From: Aquibacillus salsiterrae
GTDB taxonomy: Bacteria; Bacillota; Bacilli; Bacillales; Amphibacillaceae
Assembly: GCF_028416595.1 (NCBI RefSeq)
Contig: NZ_JAMQKC010000002.1
Coordinates: 1-64,000 of the forward strand
DNA: 64,000 nt
Reading direction: 5' to 3'
A model generated the notes under the pieces. It did not search any database. It worked only from the letters and a program-made list of their open reading frames with translations, and was not told the origin of the DNA. Made by a program: the position numbers and the translations under genes. This document shows, one piece after another, positions 1 to 9,790 of the stretch. Every line of letters starts with the position of its first letter. Within the stretch, counting starts at the first letter, position 1.

Positions 1-1
1 C

Positions 2-118
2 CTTGACTACTTAATGAGTGACGATGTTCAATCAGGCTTACTTGCTGAACAAGGGTACATCGCCGCAACGAAGATGAAGGTTGAAAGAGACGCAGAAGGA
101 AATCAAACAGACCTATAA
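2..118 (+). CDS. C-terminal end of a PstS-like phosphate-binding protein (partial)
   Basis: An open frame runs in from the left edge and ends in TAA at 116-118, giving 38 residues that include LDYLMSDDVQ, EQGYIAA and MKVERDAEG. This pattern resembles the C-terminus of periplasmic-binding proteins of the PstS phosphate ABC transporter. The gene is cut by the window edge, so signal peptide and ligand residues cannot be checked. A perfect hairpin terminator follows directly, so this is the last gene of its transcript or is separated from whatever follows. The family call rests on a short stretch. Confidence 0.6.
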   Translation, partial: LDYLMSDDVQSGLLAEQGYIAATKMKVERDAEGNQTDL

Positions 119-129
119 GAAATAGTTGA

Positions 130-166
130 ACCCGGGTAGTGCATAAGGCACTACCCGGGTTTTGTT
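130..166 (+). terminator. Rho-independent terminator
   Basis: Perfect 13-bp stem (130-142 with 148-160), loop of 5 bases, then a T-rich tail. It ends the PstS-like gene. Confidence 0.9.
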
Positions 167-274
167 GATTGGAGGCTTGAGAGCGGTTCTTTAAAAGTCA
201 AAGGAAATTCTATAGTTTTTATAGTTCGTTTTTTTGCTTTTGGCGTTATAGTTAAGAGTGGAAGGAGGTTAGTG

Positions 275-304
275 TTGGAAAATTTGTAAGCGCTTTACTA
301 TAAT
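275..304 (+). promoter_or_regulatory. Xylanase promoter with cre/LacI-type operator in the spacer
   Basis: TTGGAA (275-280) and TATAAT (299-304) are separated by 18 bp. The spacer holds TGTAAGCGCTTTAC (285-298), which has the AAGCGCTT palindromic core of LacI-family and CcpA cre operators but departs from the cre consensus near its 3' end. Its place between -35 and -10 would suit repression. A dedicated LacI-type regulator rather than CcpA is also possible. Confidence 0.65.
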
Positions 305-335
305 TTGTCGAAAATTGTGGGAGGGAATGTAGTAA

Positions 336-3300
336 ATGGGTAAAAAATTGAAAAAAAATATTTCGGTATTACTGATTATTGCTTTAGTTGTTCCATCAGG
401 ATTATTCGGACCACTATTGCAAGTCGATGCCACGTCTACTACCGTATATCAAGAAACATTCGCTAATGGTCAAGGAGCGGCAACGCAGTCTGGTAATGCG
501 ACATTAACAGCGGTTACGGACAAATTTTTCACTGGTAATGATGACGGGGCTGCTTTATATGTAAGTAATAGAACAAATTCCTGGGATGCAGCCGATTTTA
601 CTTTTGCTGATATAGGATTACAAGACGGCAAATCGTATTCGATTAGTGTAACTGGCTATGTCGATTCGGGTGTAACGGTACCAACTAATGGCCAAGTGGT
701 TTTATCTGCAGTTGGTAGTTATTCTTGGTTATCGAACGTAAACTTCGTAGCTGGGGAAGCATTTACACTGACTGGTGAGTACACAGTTGGATCGAATGCT
801 AGTGATACTAAATTTCGTGTTCAGTCCAGTGATGAAGGGGCTACAGTTCCATTCTACATTGGAGAAGTGATCATCACCGAGAATCCATCCTCAGGCACAC
901 AGACACCTGAGACCTCTAGAGAGCCAAGTATCGATTTTACTACGGTTACTTTTGAGGATCAAACAACGAGCGGGTTTGAAGGACGTGCCGGCACAGAAAC
1001 ATTGACTGTGACTAACGAAGCTAACCATACCGAAGGCGGTTCATATTCGCTCAAAGTGGAGGGCAGAACACAAGCGTGGAATGGTCCAGCGTTACGTGTT
1101 GAGCAATACATTGATGAGGGATATGAATATAAGATTTCTGCATGGGTGAAGTTGATTTCTCCGGAAAGCTCTCATCTTCAGCTTTCGACTCAAGTTGGAA
1201 ATAGTAGCCCAAGCTATAATAATATATTGGGTAAAACGATTACAACGAATGATGGCTGGGTTTTATACGAAGGGACATTTCGATATAACACAGTAGCAGA
1301 TGAGTATGTGACGATTTACGTGGAAAGCTCCAATAATAGTACGGCATCATTCTATATTGACGATATTAGCTTTGAGCCAACTGGTTCCGGTCCAATAGCT
1401 GTTCAGACAGACCTGACGCCGATCAAAGACGTTTATCAAAATGACTTTTTGATTGGTAATGCGGTATCGGCAGCAGATCTTCAAGGTTCTAGATTAGACC
1501 TGCTTAAGTTACATCACAATGTCGTTACGGCAGAGAATGCCATGAAACCAGGTAGTCTCCAGGCTGAAAAAGGTGTGTTTACGTTTGATGCGGCAAATGC
1601 ACTTGTTAATGAAGCGCTTGCTAATGGTTTGCAAATGTACGGGCATGTCCTCGTTTGGCACCAGCAGTCACCTGATTGGATGAACCTAGCTGCTGATGGG
1701 ACACCATTAAGCCGTGAGGAAGCGCTTACTAACATGCAAACCCATATCCAAACAGTGATGGAAAACTTCGGTGATAAAGTGATAGGTTGGGATGTTGTTA
1801 ACGAGGCAATGAACGATAACCCTCCGAACCCAACGAATTGGAAGGCCTCATTACGTCAATCAAATTGGTACAAATCAATTGGAGCAGATTATGTTGAGCA
1901 GGCATTTTTAGCTGCGAAAGAAGTGGTTAAACAAAATGGCTGGGATATCAAGCTTTATTACAACGATTATAACACTGATAATCAAAACAAAGCGGAAGCG
2001 ATTTACCAAATGGTTAAAGATATCAATGACAGATATGCAGCTAATAATAATGGTGATTTATTAATTGATGGAATTGGTATGCAAGGGCATTACAATTTAA
2101 ACACAAATCCTGATAATGTCGATAGCTCTTTGGAAAAATTTATTTCACTTGGTGTCGAAGTAAGTGTTTCTGAGTTGGATATTCAAGCAGGAAGCAATGG
2201 TGTGCAAACAGAAGAAGAAAAAATCGCTCAGGGCTATTTATACGCTCAATTATTTAACATCTATAAAGAGCATGCTGACAACATTGCGCGTGTCACTTTC
2301 TGGGGCTTAAACGATGCGAATAGCTGGAGGGCTTCTGCTAGTCCATTAGTGTTCGATAAGGATCTCCAAGCAAAACCGGCCTACGACGCAATTATCGATC
2401 CTGAGGCGTTTATAACCGATAATCAGCCGGCGGAGATTGAAACGAAGCAATTGACAGCAGCTTTCGGTACACCAACGATTGATGGAACGGTTGACAGTGT
2501 TTGGGCGAATGCGACTGAAATTCCAGTTGATCAGTACCAAATGGCATGGCAAGGGGCAACTGGCACAGCAAAGGCGCTTTGGGATAGCGAAAATCTTTAC
2601 GTGCTAGTCAATGTAAGTGACTCCCAATTGGACAAAACGAATACGAATGCTTGGGAACAGGATTCTGTCGAAGTTTTCTTAGATCAAAACAATGGCAAAA
2701 CATCTTCATATCAAGGTGACGATGGTCAATACCGTGTGAACTTTGATAATGAAACTTCTTTTAATCCTACAAGTATCGCAGAAGGATTTGAATCAGCAAC
2801 AAGCGTTTCTGGTACGAACTATACAGTGGAAATGAAAATCCCACTTAGTGATGTTTCACCTAAAAACGGCTCTACACTTGGTTTTGACGTTCAAATTAAC
2901 GACGCAAAAGACGGCTCGCGCCAAAGTGTTGCAACATGGAACGACCCGACAGGAAGTGCTTATCAAGATACATCCGTGTTCGGTGAATTAACATTGACGG
3001 GTCTTGTGGCACCTTCTGCCCCAACAGCTTTAACTGTGAAAGTTGGGAACGATAAGTCAGTTATATTGGAGTGGGAGTATCCTGTTGACGACACAGTCAC
3101 ATTTACTGTTTATCGTTCAAACTCAGTGGATGGTACTTATACAGAAATAGCTACTAACTTGAGTGAGTCAATTTTCACGGATACTAATCTCGATTCAGAC
3201 ACAGAGTATTTTTACTATGTAAAAGCTGTTAGAGCATATCTGGAATCGGATGCAAGTCAACCTGTTTCTGCTTTAACGAAAATGGCACCAATGACAAATG

Positions 3301-3575
3301 TAATTGCATCTGCCTTGAATCATCATGTAATTAAAGTGAAATGGGATAAATTAGGTGAACCAGCGACCTACCGCGTTTACCGAAGCAGTAGTGCTGATGG
3401 GCAATACGTATTGATCGCAGAAAAGATGGATGACAATGTCTTTGTCGATAATAAATTGGATGCTTCAACGACTTATTACTATAAAGTGGTTGCAGTAACA
3501 AAAAACAATGTTTCTACACCTCAGATAACAGAAGCAATAACTAAAGCTAAACAAGGTAATCTAAAGAAAAATTAA
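336..3575 (+). CDS. Secreted modular GH10 endo-1,4-beta-xylanase with CBMs and FnIII domains
   Basis: A 1079-residue extracellular enzyme predicted to cut the xylan backbone. A signal peptide with basic n-region and long hydrophobic core covers about residues 1-33. Two CBM22/CBM4_9-like modules follow (about 40-185 and 200-350), then the GH10 barrel (about 355-690). The catalytic acid/base is E490 in WDVVNEAM and the nucleophile is E613 in [14 protein letters not shown] and TFWGLND are further GH10 signatures. A CBM9-like module (about 700-885) and two fibronectin type III domains (about 890-1070) close the protein. There is no S-layer or sortase anchor, so it is probably released. A GGGAGGG site lies before the ATG. 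The promoter carries a cre-like operator, and a terminator follows the stop, so the gene is transcribed alone. The length is typical for modular xylanases of Bacillales. Confidence 0.95.
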   Translation: MGKKLKKNISVLLIIALVVPSGLFGPLLQVDATSTTVYQETFANGQGAATQSGNATLTAVTDKFFTGNDDGAALYVSNRTNSWDAADFTFADIGLQDGKSYSISVTGYVDSGVTVPTNGQVVLSAVGSYSWLSNVNFVAGEAFTLTGEYTVGSNASDTKFRVQSSDEGATVPFYIGEVIITENPSSGTQTPETSREPSIDFTTVTFEDQTTSGFEGRAGTETLTVTNEANHTEGGSYSLKVEGRTQAWNGPALRVEQYIDEGYEYKISAWVKLISPESSHLQLSTQVGNSSPSYNNILGKTITTNDGWVLYEGTFRYNTVADEYVTIYVESSNNSTASFYIDDISFEPTGSGPIAVQTDLTPIKDVYQNDFLIGNAVSAADLQGSRLDLLKLHHNVVTAENAMKPGSLQAEKGVFTFDAANALVNEALANGLQMYGHVLVWHQQSPDWMNLAADGTPLSREEALTNMQTHIQTVMENFGDKVIGWDVVNEAMNDNPPNPTNWKASLRQSNWYKSIGADYVEQAFLAAKEVVKQNGWDIKLYYNDYNTDNQNKAEAIYQMVKDINDRYAANNNGDLLIDGIGMQGHYNLNTNPDNVDSSLEKFISLGVEVSVSELDIQAGSNGVQTEEEKIAQGYLYAQLFNIYKEHADNIARVTFWGLNDANSWRASASPLVFDKDLQAKPAYDAIIDPEAFITDNQPAEIETKQLTAAFGTPTIDGTVDSVWANATEIPVDQYQMAWQGATGTAKALWDSENLYVLVNVSDSQLDKTNTNAWEQDSVEVFLDQNNGKTSSYQGDDGQYRVNFDNETSFNPTSIAEGFESATSVSGTNYTVEMKIPLSDVSPKNGSTLGFDVQINDAKDGSRQSVATWNDPTGSAYQDTSVFGELTLTGLVAPSAPTALTVKVGNDKSVILEWEYPVDDTVTFTVYRSNSVDGTYTEIATNLSESIFTDTNLDSDTEYFYYVKAVRAYLESDASQPVSALTKMAPMTNVIASALNHHVIKVKWDKLGEPATYRVYRSSSADGQYVLIAEKMDDNVFVDNKLDASTTYYYKVVAVTKNNVSTPQITEAITKAKQGNLKKN

Positions 3576-3584
3576 CAGATAGAT

Positions 3585-3624
3585 AACAGGTTCCTCGAAT
3601 TATTAACCGAGGAACCTGTTTTTT
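3585..3624 (+). terminator. Rho-independent terminator
   Basis: 13-bp perfect stem (3585-3597 with 3608-3620) followed by a run of T. It ends the xylanase transcript facing the convergent lipoprotein gene. Confidence 0.9.
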
Positions 3625-3701
3625 AAAAAAAATAAATCAATGATGACTTGTCCCAAGCAGACTGGATTCTTAAGTGAAGTATCTTTGGGAACAAAAGAGT
3701 C

Positions 3702-4994
3702 TCAATCCCCACCAGCAGTGCCTTCAGTTACTCCCTTGATTGCACGTTTTTCGATTCGGGTAAGTTCATTAATGGATTGTTCGATATCATCTAAAATTTC
3801 TAAGGTAATAGGGTTTCCCATCACAATTGGATAGATGTTTAAATCCCAGACATCATAGGCATAATGGTCAAGCGGCGTTGAGCGGCCTTGTGATGGCTTG
3901 TTCATTATTTTGTTGAAAATTTCATTCACGTCCTGGTAACCAAAGAAAGAATTCTGATCTGAATATTGATACATACCAGACATTTGTTTCGCTGTAAGTT
4001 GAATAAACTCCCATGCTAATTTTTTTTGATTACTGAAAGACGAGATGGCAAGCGACCTTCCTGTTTCTTTGTCTAGACCGTTCATTCCAAGTGGTAATTG
4101 TGTAATTCTCCATTTTCCACTTTGATTAGGAACCCAAGTTTTTAGCAAATCTACGCCATAAGAAGGTAAATAGAACATCACCTGTTTATCCTCAGCTAAC
4201 GCTGTTGTTCCGTCCTCATTCCAAATATTCACTTTTGATTCTAGGTTACTTTCAACAGCCAAATTGATTGCTTTAGCTACTTCCCTAACACCCTGGTTAT
4301 TGGCTAAATAATTTAACTCATCGTCAAAATAGTAAGTGGTACTATTCAAAATGGATAATAAACTATGATTTGTATCCATCATGTAATGACCATTTTCTTT
4401 TAACTTGGCGCCCATTTCTAACCAATTATCTGTCGTTTTGATAAAATTGGCTAATTGGACAGGGTCACTCGGGAAACCTTCTTCTTCCAATATGTCAGCC
4501 CGATAATAGGTGACATAAGGAAAGTGCATAAATGGTAATGCAAACAAGAAATCTTCATTTGCAAACTGCGTATAATTTTTAACTAAATCTGGTGAAAAAA
4601 ATTGTAATGTTTCGTTTGCAAAGTAAGGTTCTTCATATAAATTTTCCAAACCATTTATTCCGGTGAAAGCACCCAGATAACGGTCTTCTATCATGAAAAT
4701 GTCAGGTGTTTTTTGGTTAACAATACTATCCATATACGTTTCCACAAGTTCACGGCGGTCTATCTTAATTATTTCAATGTTTATATTTGGATATTTTTGG
4801 TTAAATTGCTCGACTGCATAGCTAAAGATGTCCTCTGTAGCCCAAATAGTTAAAGTAGAATCTGCTTTAGTTTCTTGATCAAACGTTTGAACAGTAGATT
4901 CATATTCTTCTAGTTGAATCGTTGCAGATGTAGGGCGACAACCGACTATGATTAATGTGATAGACATTATGACAATAATAGTCTTAATTCTCAC
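3702..4994 (-). CDS. Lipoprotein extracellular solute-binding protein (family 1) partnered with a diguanylate cyclase
   Basis: A 430-residue protein with a type II signal peptide; the lipobox ends IIVGC, with the lipidated Cys at about residue 19. The remainder has the fold signature of family 1 solute-binding proteins, for example LTIWATEDIF near the start and TWVPNQSGKWRITQLPLG later. There are no permease genes beside it. Instead its start overlaps the stop of the diguanylate cyclase gene by 4 bases (ATGA), so the two are translationally coupled. The likely role, by inference, is a membrane-anchored ligand sensor that talks to the cyclase rather than a transport receptor. The ligand is unknown; the nearby xylanase hints at a sugar. 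Confidence 0.8.
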   Translation of the reverse strand: MRIKTIIVIMSITLIIVGCRPTSATIQLEEYESTVQTFDQETKADSTLTIWATEDIFSYAVEQFNQKYPNINIEIIKIDRRELVETYMDSIVNQKTPDIFMIEDRYLGAFTGINGLENLYEEPYFANETLQFFSPDLVKNYTQFANEDFLFALPFMHFPYVTYYRADILEEEGFPSDPVQLANFIKTTDNWLEMGAKLKENGHYMMDTNHSLLSILNSTTYYFDDELNYLANNQGVREVAKAINLAVESNLESKVNIWNEDGTTALAEDKQVMFYLPSYGVDLLKTWVPNQSGKWRITQLPLGMNGLDKETGRSLAISSFSNQKKLAWEFIQLTAKQMSGMYQYSDQNSFFGYQDVNEIFNKIMNKPSQGRSTPLDHYAYDVWDLNIYPIVMGNPITLEILDDIEQSINELTRIEKRAIKGVTEGTAGGD

Positions 4995-6847
4995 ATCTTT
5001 TCCTCCCCATCGCTAAATAGTTTAACGCCATCTCGACCACTACTTTTTACTTCGTACATAGCTGTGTCTGCATTGTTCATAAGTTCTTCCACATTTGTAC
5101 CGTCTTCTGGGTAAAAACTAACACCTATGCTGATGGAAATTGTAGTGATTGTTTGATGGATGGTAACAGGCTGTTTGACCACTTGAATTAATTTTTCGCA
5201 AAAGTTCCTAATCTCTTGGGAGTTTGTCTCCTTATTAATGATGACAAACTCATCACCCCCTAATCGATAAAGGGCTACATTCTCGTAATCTATCAGAAAT
5301 GCCCTTACTTTTTCAGCGAATTGTACTAAAAGTTCATCGCCACCAAAGTGGCCATATTGGTCATTAACTTGCTTAAACTTATCGATATCAATAAATAATA
5401 AGGCGAATTGGGATCGATTTGATTTCTGGTCCAACTCTGTCATCAATTTTTGTAAGTCCTTCTGAAACTTTTGTCGGTTAGGAATCCCTGTTAGTATATC
5501 AAAATGGGCAAGCTGGTAAAGCTTTTCTCGAGAAGAAATGAGTTGTTCTGTTCGGTTCGTTAAAAGCTCATTTTGTTCCCTTGCTTCTTGAAACATTTCC
5601 TTCAGTTTTTGAGCAATTGCTTCAATGTTTGTTCCTAAAAAGTTAAATTCCTGGATGGTGCTTTTTTCCCACGTTATCAGTTGATTTTTCTGAATCCGAG
5701 TAGGAATATTGGTTGCGAGCGTGATCAATCTAGTTAACGATTTAGAGAGTATATATTCACAAAGAAAGGTAAATAGATAGATAAGTCCAAACAAACTTAA
5801 AATAATTTTGAAATAGTCAGAAAATTTATTCGCTAAGGATACAAGCTCATTTTTGAGCGGAATGATAACGAAAAAGGTTAAATCATGTAAGTTAATTTGT
5901 GAATAAAAATATCCTTCTGACCAAGTGTATACAGTTACTGCTTGGCTTGGCATCCAAATATTAAACTTATTAGCTATTTCAGCCTGGTAACCGTTATCAA
6001 AAAGAGTAAAAGACTGAGTGGTTTGGGTATCCACCCCACTAGCTACGTAAATTTGATTGTAACGATCAACTACATAAATGGAAGCAGTCGTCACATCTGT
6101 AATACTATCAAAGAGTTCTTTCAGCACGCCTTTTTGAACAACTGAACCCAACTTTAATTGTTGCACTTCTTGATAATCCAGTTCGGTTAACTTATTTGTT
6201 ATCTGATTCGTATAGGAGTCTATTTTCATTTTGTAGTAATCAACAATTTTACTTTCTTCATAGTTGCCGTTAAAAATCGTATAGTAAAACAAAGGAATAA
6301 TGGCAGCGCAAAGGCTGATATGTGTCATGATTTTGCTGAGATGTAAACGAGGACTAGTGGATAATATATTTTTCATGACTGGAAGTGCTGGTAAGTACTC
6401 TGAGATGATATCAGCAATCAGCGCATTTAACAGGACATTAATTAATAGCTTTAAGGTAAGTAAGACTGTTATCTCTGATTCAAGACCTGGCATAATAACT
6501 GTAGGGAGTAGAAAGTAAACAGGGATAGTAAGAATTAACCAAAAGAGAGCATCCCAACTTAACATTGACTTCCCGTAAGAACGGTAAAGTCCACCAACAA
6601 CAATAACCTCTAACACCATTAGGCTAAGATATACTGGATGTACGTTCATCCACACCCCAATTAAAACGTACAAACCAACTGTAAAAAGTGCTTTACGATA
6701 CCCGAAAAGTCGGATGGATGTTAGGTAGAATACAGATACAAATAGAAATTGGATATTAAAGAACAAGTAAATGGGATAAAAGTAGACGATTATTCCTAAA
6801 ATAATGAAGATAATATAAAGTAGTTGGTTATACCATGACCTTGCCAA
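4991..6847 (-). CDS. Membrane diguanylate cyclase (GGDEF), TTG start
   Basis: A 618-residue protein predicted to make cyclic di-GMP. The N-terminus holds about six hydrophobic segments (1-190), then an extracytoplasmic sensor stretch (about 210-340), another membrane helix, a HAMP-like linker, a short coiled coil and a GGDEF domain with an intact GGDEF motif at 530-534. The product-inhibition site (RxxD starting nine residues before the motif) is absent; the equivalent positions are Y and V. There is no EAL domain. The frame starts with TTG at 6847, nine bases after a GGGGGAGG site. Transcription begins behind a c-di-GMP-I riboswitch and terminator, so the product may control its own mRNA. 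The downstream lipoprotein overlaps by 4 bases and probably supplies ligand sensing. Confidence 0.92.
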   Translation of the reverse strand: MARSWYNQLLYIIFIILGIIVYFYPIYLFFNIQFLFVSVFYLTSIRLFGYRKALFTVGLYVLIGVWMNVHPVYLSLMVLEVIVVGGLYRSYGKSMLSWDALFWLILTIPVYFLLPTVIMPGLESEITVLLTLKLLINVLLNALIADIISEYLPALPVMKNILSTSPRLHLSKIMTHISLCAAIIPLFYYTIFNGNYEESKIVDYYKMKIDSYTNQITNKLTELDYQEVQQLKLGSVVQKGVLKELFDSITDVTTASIYVVDRYNQIYVASGVDTQTTQSFTLFDNGYQAEIANKFNIWMPSQAVTVYTWSEGYFYSQINLHDLTFFVIIPLKNELVSLANKFSDYFKIILSLFGLIYLFTFLCEYILSKSLTRLITLATNIPTRIQKNQLITWEKSTIQEFNFLGTNIEAIAQKLKEMFQEAREQNELLTNRTEQLISSREKLYQLAHFDILTGIPNRQKFQKDLQKLMTELDQKSNRSQFALLFIDIDKFKQVNDQYGHFGGDELLVQFAEKVRAFLIDYENVALYRLGGDEFVIINKETNSQEIRNFCEKLIQVVKQPVTIHQTITTISISIGVSFYPEDGTNVEELMNNADTAMYEVKSSGRDGVKLFSDGEEKM

Positions 6848-6921
6848 TGTTTATTACCTCCCCCTGAAACGCCCTGTGTCATTGAGTTTTTGTGAATCGA
6901 TAGACTTATCTAAGAATAACG

Positions 6922-6954
6922 AAAAAAAGATACCTCCTTAACTAGGTACCTCTT
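6922..6954 (-). terminator. Terminator in the riboswitch leader
   Basis: On the minus strand an imperfect stem of about 10-11 bp with G-U pairs is followed by seven T. It lies between the c-di-GMP aptamer and the cyclase start codon, as expected for a transcription-attenuation platform. The competing antiterminator pairing was not resolved by eye. Confidence 0.75.
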
Positions 6955-6974
6955 GACTGAAAGTGTTCAGTTGT

Positions 6975-7045
6975 GGCAACCCAGCCATCTTAGCTTAAAA
7001 GCCTTAGACCTGTAGCTTTGCGCCCTTTACCTTTCGTAGTTTGCC
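6975..7045 (-). promoter_or_regulatory. c-di-GMP-I (GEMM-I) riboswitch aptamer
   Basis: Read on the minus strand, the segment contains in order GGCAAAC, CGAAAGG, GGGCGCAAAGCTA, GGTCTAAGG, and GATGGCTGGGTTGCC. These are the conserved blocks of the GEMM-I aptamer: the GAAA tetraloop, the GCAAAGC ligand-binding strand, the CTAAG block and the closing GGTTGCC, in the right order and spacing. It lies about 130 bases upstream of a GGDEF gene, a classic GEMM-I target. Coordinates cover the conserved core; the basal pairing may extend a few bases further on each side. Confidence 0.93.
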
Positions 7046-7080
7046 ATTATTCAACATAATTCGACCTTCATCTAAACTAT

Positions 7081-7110
7081 ATCATATCCATCAACCCATT
7101 CCAATAACAA
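7081..7110 (-). promoter_or_regulatory. SigA-type promoter of the riboswitch-cyclase transcript
   Basis: On the minus strand TTGTTA (7110-7105) and TATGAT (7086-7081) are 18 bp apart, and the aptamer begins about 35 bases further on. The remaining stretch 7111-7276 shows no gene. Confidence 0.6.
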
Positions 7111-7276
7111 ATAGTGTTCGAGAGACTGACGACCAAAGTCGAATTGGATAAGTATTTACTTAATACTAGGAATATCGACCGTATATGCCAAAGGTTGGTA
7201 TAACTTAAGTGTTAAAGGTAACTATAAGGAAAACTAGTTAAAGATAAGAAATAAAAAGTGTTAGAGGTGTGGTCGT

Positions 7277-7786
7277 ATGAAAAATTATCGATGGTTACTT
7301 ATTCTAATTATGCTTGTTCCGTGGTTAACCGTTCCTTTGCTAAAAAAAGAAGCAATCAAAAGATTTTTGCCAGCAACTATTTTTATTACGCTATTTGTGA
7401 GACTGGAAAATTATTTAGCTGACAGGTTCACTTGGTGGTTTTGGTATAAAAAGCTACACCCAAAGGTATGGGGTGAATTGCCAATGAATCTTGGCCCGTT
7501 TTTTGTTAGTTCGCTTTGGATACTAAAATGGACGTACGGCAAGTTTTGGTTATATCTTATAGTCAACCAAATCATGCACATTTTTTACGCGTTTCCAATT
7601 GTGGAACTTGCAAAGAAGAAAGGATTTGTCTCAATGGTTCGAATCAAGAGGTTCCAATTCATGCTCATTTTCCTGTTTAAAGCATTACTTCTTTATGGAT
7701 TCCAATTTGCATATGAAGGCCTGACAAGAGAGAAGGGAAAGCGAAATGAACAGCAAGTTAACGGAGATGTTTCACCTCCGATTTGA
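7277..7786 (+). CDS. Small integral membrane protein of unknown function
   Basis: A 169-residue protein with about four hydrophobic segments (roughly 5-23, 30-48, 72-110 and 125-145) and a charged, probably cytoplasmic C-terminal tail. An AGAGGTG site lies before the ATG. I do not recognise a catalytic motif. Size and topology resemble the CBO0543-type membrane proteins of Firmicutes, one of which is encoded at 38684, but the sequence match is not clear enough to assign it. It stands alone between the divergent cyclase unit and the sugar transporter. Confidence 0.7.
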   Translation: MKNYRWLLILIMLVPWLTVPLLKKEAIKRFLPATIFITLFVRLENYLADRFTWWFWYKKLHPKVWGELPMNLGPFFVSSLWILKWTYGKFWLYLIVNQIMHIFYAFPIVELAKKKGFVSMVRIKRFQFMLIFLFKALLLYGFQFAYEGLTREKGKRNEQQVNGDVSPPI

Positions 7787-7896
7787 ACGCTTGCCTAGGG
7801 TAAATATGATTACAAGGTTACCTAATTTGAAGTGCACATCAATTTTGTGCACTATTTTAGTCAATATTGTTCCTCTTTTTTTGATGAGGTTGCCTT

Positions 7897-7922
7897 TATA
7901 ATAAAACTTGTAAGCGTTACCA
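7897..7922 (+). promoter_or_regulatory. -10 box and cre site before the CUT1 transporter
   Basis: TATAAT at 7897-7902 is followed by TGTAAGCGTTACCA at 7909-7922, which matches the degenerate CcpA cre consensus at all 14 positions. The site sits around the expected transcription start, where CcpA binding blocks initiation. The -35 region is poor. Confidence 0.75.
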
Positions 7923-7942
7923 ACAAGGAAAGGTAGTGTGAA

Positions 7943-8896
7943 ATGATGAAAACAGATGTTGGTATGAAAAATACTAGTGAAACGGCAAGGGATACGCCTA
8001 AGGCACAAGTTAGGAATCGTCATGTGCGAATGAAAAAGGTTTTACTTTATGCGGCATTTGTTGGGCCGGCATTATTATTCTTTTTAACCATTCAAATCGC
8101 ACCGTTCCTTATGGGGGTCTATTATTCATTTACATCATGGAATGGGGTCAGTTCTTCCATTGAATGGGTTGGTTTTGACAACTATGTCAAGATTTTCACA
8201 AGTGATGAAAAATTTCTTAATTCCTTCTGGTTTACAACTCGATTTATGCTCGCCGCTGTTGTGATCAGTAATTTAATCGGTTTCTGTTTTGCCTTATTGC
8301 TAAACGGACCGTTGAAATCGAAAAATGTACTACGGACAGTCTTTTTTATTCCAAATGTTATTGGTGGATTGTTACTAGGGTTCATTTGGCAGTTTATTTT
8401 CATTAAAGGTTTTTCTTCACTAGGTAACATGACAGGTTTATCCTTTTTCAATCAACCTTGGTTGGGCGATGAAGTGACAGCGTTCTGGGGCATTGTGATT
8501 GTGTTTGCTTGGCAGATTAGCGGTTATATGATGGTTATCTATATCGCTGCCTTGCAAGGGATGGACCGTTCGCTTATTGAAGCAGCTAAAATTGATGGTG
8601 CTTCACCATTACAGATGTTAACAAATATCATCATTCCATTAATTCTGCCTGCTTTTACGATTTGTTTTTTCTTAACGATTTCGATGGCGTTTAAGATATT
8701 CGACTTAAACATTTCTTTAACAGGTGGAGGACCATTTAACTCGACCGAATCGGTTGCGATTAATATTTATGATGAAGCTTTCCAAAACAATCGCTACGGG
8801 TTAGGTACAGCAAAATCGATTCTATTCTTTATCGTCGTTGCCTTGTTTACCACGTTCCAAGTAATGATGACGAAGAAGAAGGAGGTTGAGTCATAA
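7943..8896 (+). CDS. CUT1 sugar ABC transporter permease (MalF/UgpA type)
   Basis: A 317-residue inner-membrane permease with six predicted helices after a basic cytoplasmic leader of about 30 residues. The EAA loop that docks the ATPase reads EAAKIDGASPLQML near residue 213. The sequence starts at one of two adjacent ATG codons behind AAGGAAAGG. It is followed with a one-base TAATG overlap by the second permease and then by the binding protein, the usual CUT1 set. No ATPase is encoded nearby, so the complex probably uses a shared MsmX-type ATPase encoded elsewhere. The cre site upstream implies catabolite repression. The substrate is likely an oligosaccharide; given the xylanase nearby xylo-oligosaccharides are the best guess. 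Confidence 0.92.
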   Translation: MMKTDVGMKNTSETARDTPKAQVRNRHVRMKKVLLYAAFVGPALLFFLTIQIAPFLMGVYYSFTSWNGVSSSIEWVGFDNYVKIFTSDEKFLNSFWFTTRFMLAAVVISNLIGFCFALLLNGPLKSKNVLRTVFFIPNVIGGLLLGFIWQFIFIKGFSSLGNMTGLSFFNQPWLGDEVTAFWGIVIVFAWQISGYMMVIYIAALQGMDRSLIEAAKIDGASPLQMLTNIIIPLILPAFTICFFLTISMAFKIFDLNISLTGGGPFNSTESVAINIYDEAFQNNRYGLGTAKSILFFIVVALFTTFQVMMTKKKEVES

Positions 8897-9723
8897 TGCG
8901 GGAGAAATATACGAAAAAAACGTTTCTGCTTGAAATAATTGGGATTTTGTTAGCTATTATCTTTCTTATTCCGTTTTATTTTGTGATAATCAATTCCTTA
9001 AAAGGCTTCTCGGAAATATTACTTGATGCTGCTGCTTGGCCAAAGGAACTGTTATTCAGTAACTATGCCAAAGTTTGGGATGTGCTGAATTTTCCGAAAG
9101 CGTTTATGAATTCGTTGATGATCACCGTATTTAGTATTGCTGGGATTGTTTTGATAAGTTCGATGGCTGCATGGAAAATGGTCAGAACACCGGGCAAACT
9201 TAGTTCGATTCTATTTATCTTGTTTGTCTCTGCAATGGTTATTCCGTTCCAAGCAGTTATGATTCCATTAATGAAACTTGGTGGTATGCTGGGGCTGATG
9301 AACAGTATTCCGGGTATTGTCTTGATGTATTTTGGGTTTGGAGTGCCATTATCACTCTTTTTGTTCCATGGGTTCGTTAAAACGATTCCACTAGAAATCG
9401 AAGAATCTGCGAAGGTTGATGGTTGTACACAATTTGGTGTGTTTTGGAGGATTGTTTTCCCATTATTAAAACCGATTACGGTAACAGTGATTATTTTGAA
9501 CACGCTATGGATTTGGAATGACTACTTGCTTCCGTTACTAGTGTTACAGGATGCAGAGTTACGGACGATTCCACTTGCAACAAGTTCCTTCTTTGCCCAG
9601 TACACAAAACAATGGGATATGGGACTTGCTGGGCTTGTGCTTGGTATCGCACCAGTTATTGTTTTCTTCTTATTTTTACAAAAGCATATTATTAAAGGAA
9701 TTGCAGCTGGGTCTATTAAGTAG
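8896..9723 (+). CDS. CUT1 sugar ABC transporter permease (MalG/UgpE type)
   Basis: A 275-residue six-helix permease, partner of the preceding gene. The EAA motif appears as EESAKVDGCTQFGVFWRIVFP near residues 167-187. The start codon overlaps the previous stop by one base and is preceded by GAAGGAGG inside the upstream gene, so the two subunits are translationally coupled. A hairpin follows the stop. Confidence 0.93.
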   Translation: MREKYTKKTFLLEIIGILLAIIFLIPFYFVIINSLKGFSEILLDAAAWPKELLFSNYAKVWDVLNFPKAFMNSLMITVFSIAGIVLISSMAAWKMVRTPGKLSSILFILFVSAMVIPFQAVMIPLMKLGGMLGLMNSIPGIVLMYFGFGVPLSLFLFHGFVKTIPLEIEESAKVDGCTQFGVFWRIVFPLLKPITVTVIILNTLWIWNDYLLPLLVLQDAELRTIPLATSSFFAQYTKQWDMGLAGLVLGIAPVIVFFLFLQKHIIKGIAAGSIK

Positions 9724-9758
9724 TTATTAACTCTTGTAAACTAACAAGAGTGTAATAA
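9724..9758 (+). promoter_or_regulatory. Intercistronic hairpin before the binding-protein gene
   Basis: The core CTCTTGT (731-737) pairs with ACAAGAG (744-750), and the flanks extend the stem to about 13 bp with mismatches. There is no T tract, so it is not a normal terminator. Such hairpins between permease and binding-protein cistrons often stabilise the downstream mRNA and raise binding-protein output; that role is inferred. Confidence 0.5.
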
Positions 9759-9790
9759 ATATAAACACATACACAAGGAGGTCAATTCGT

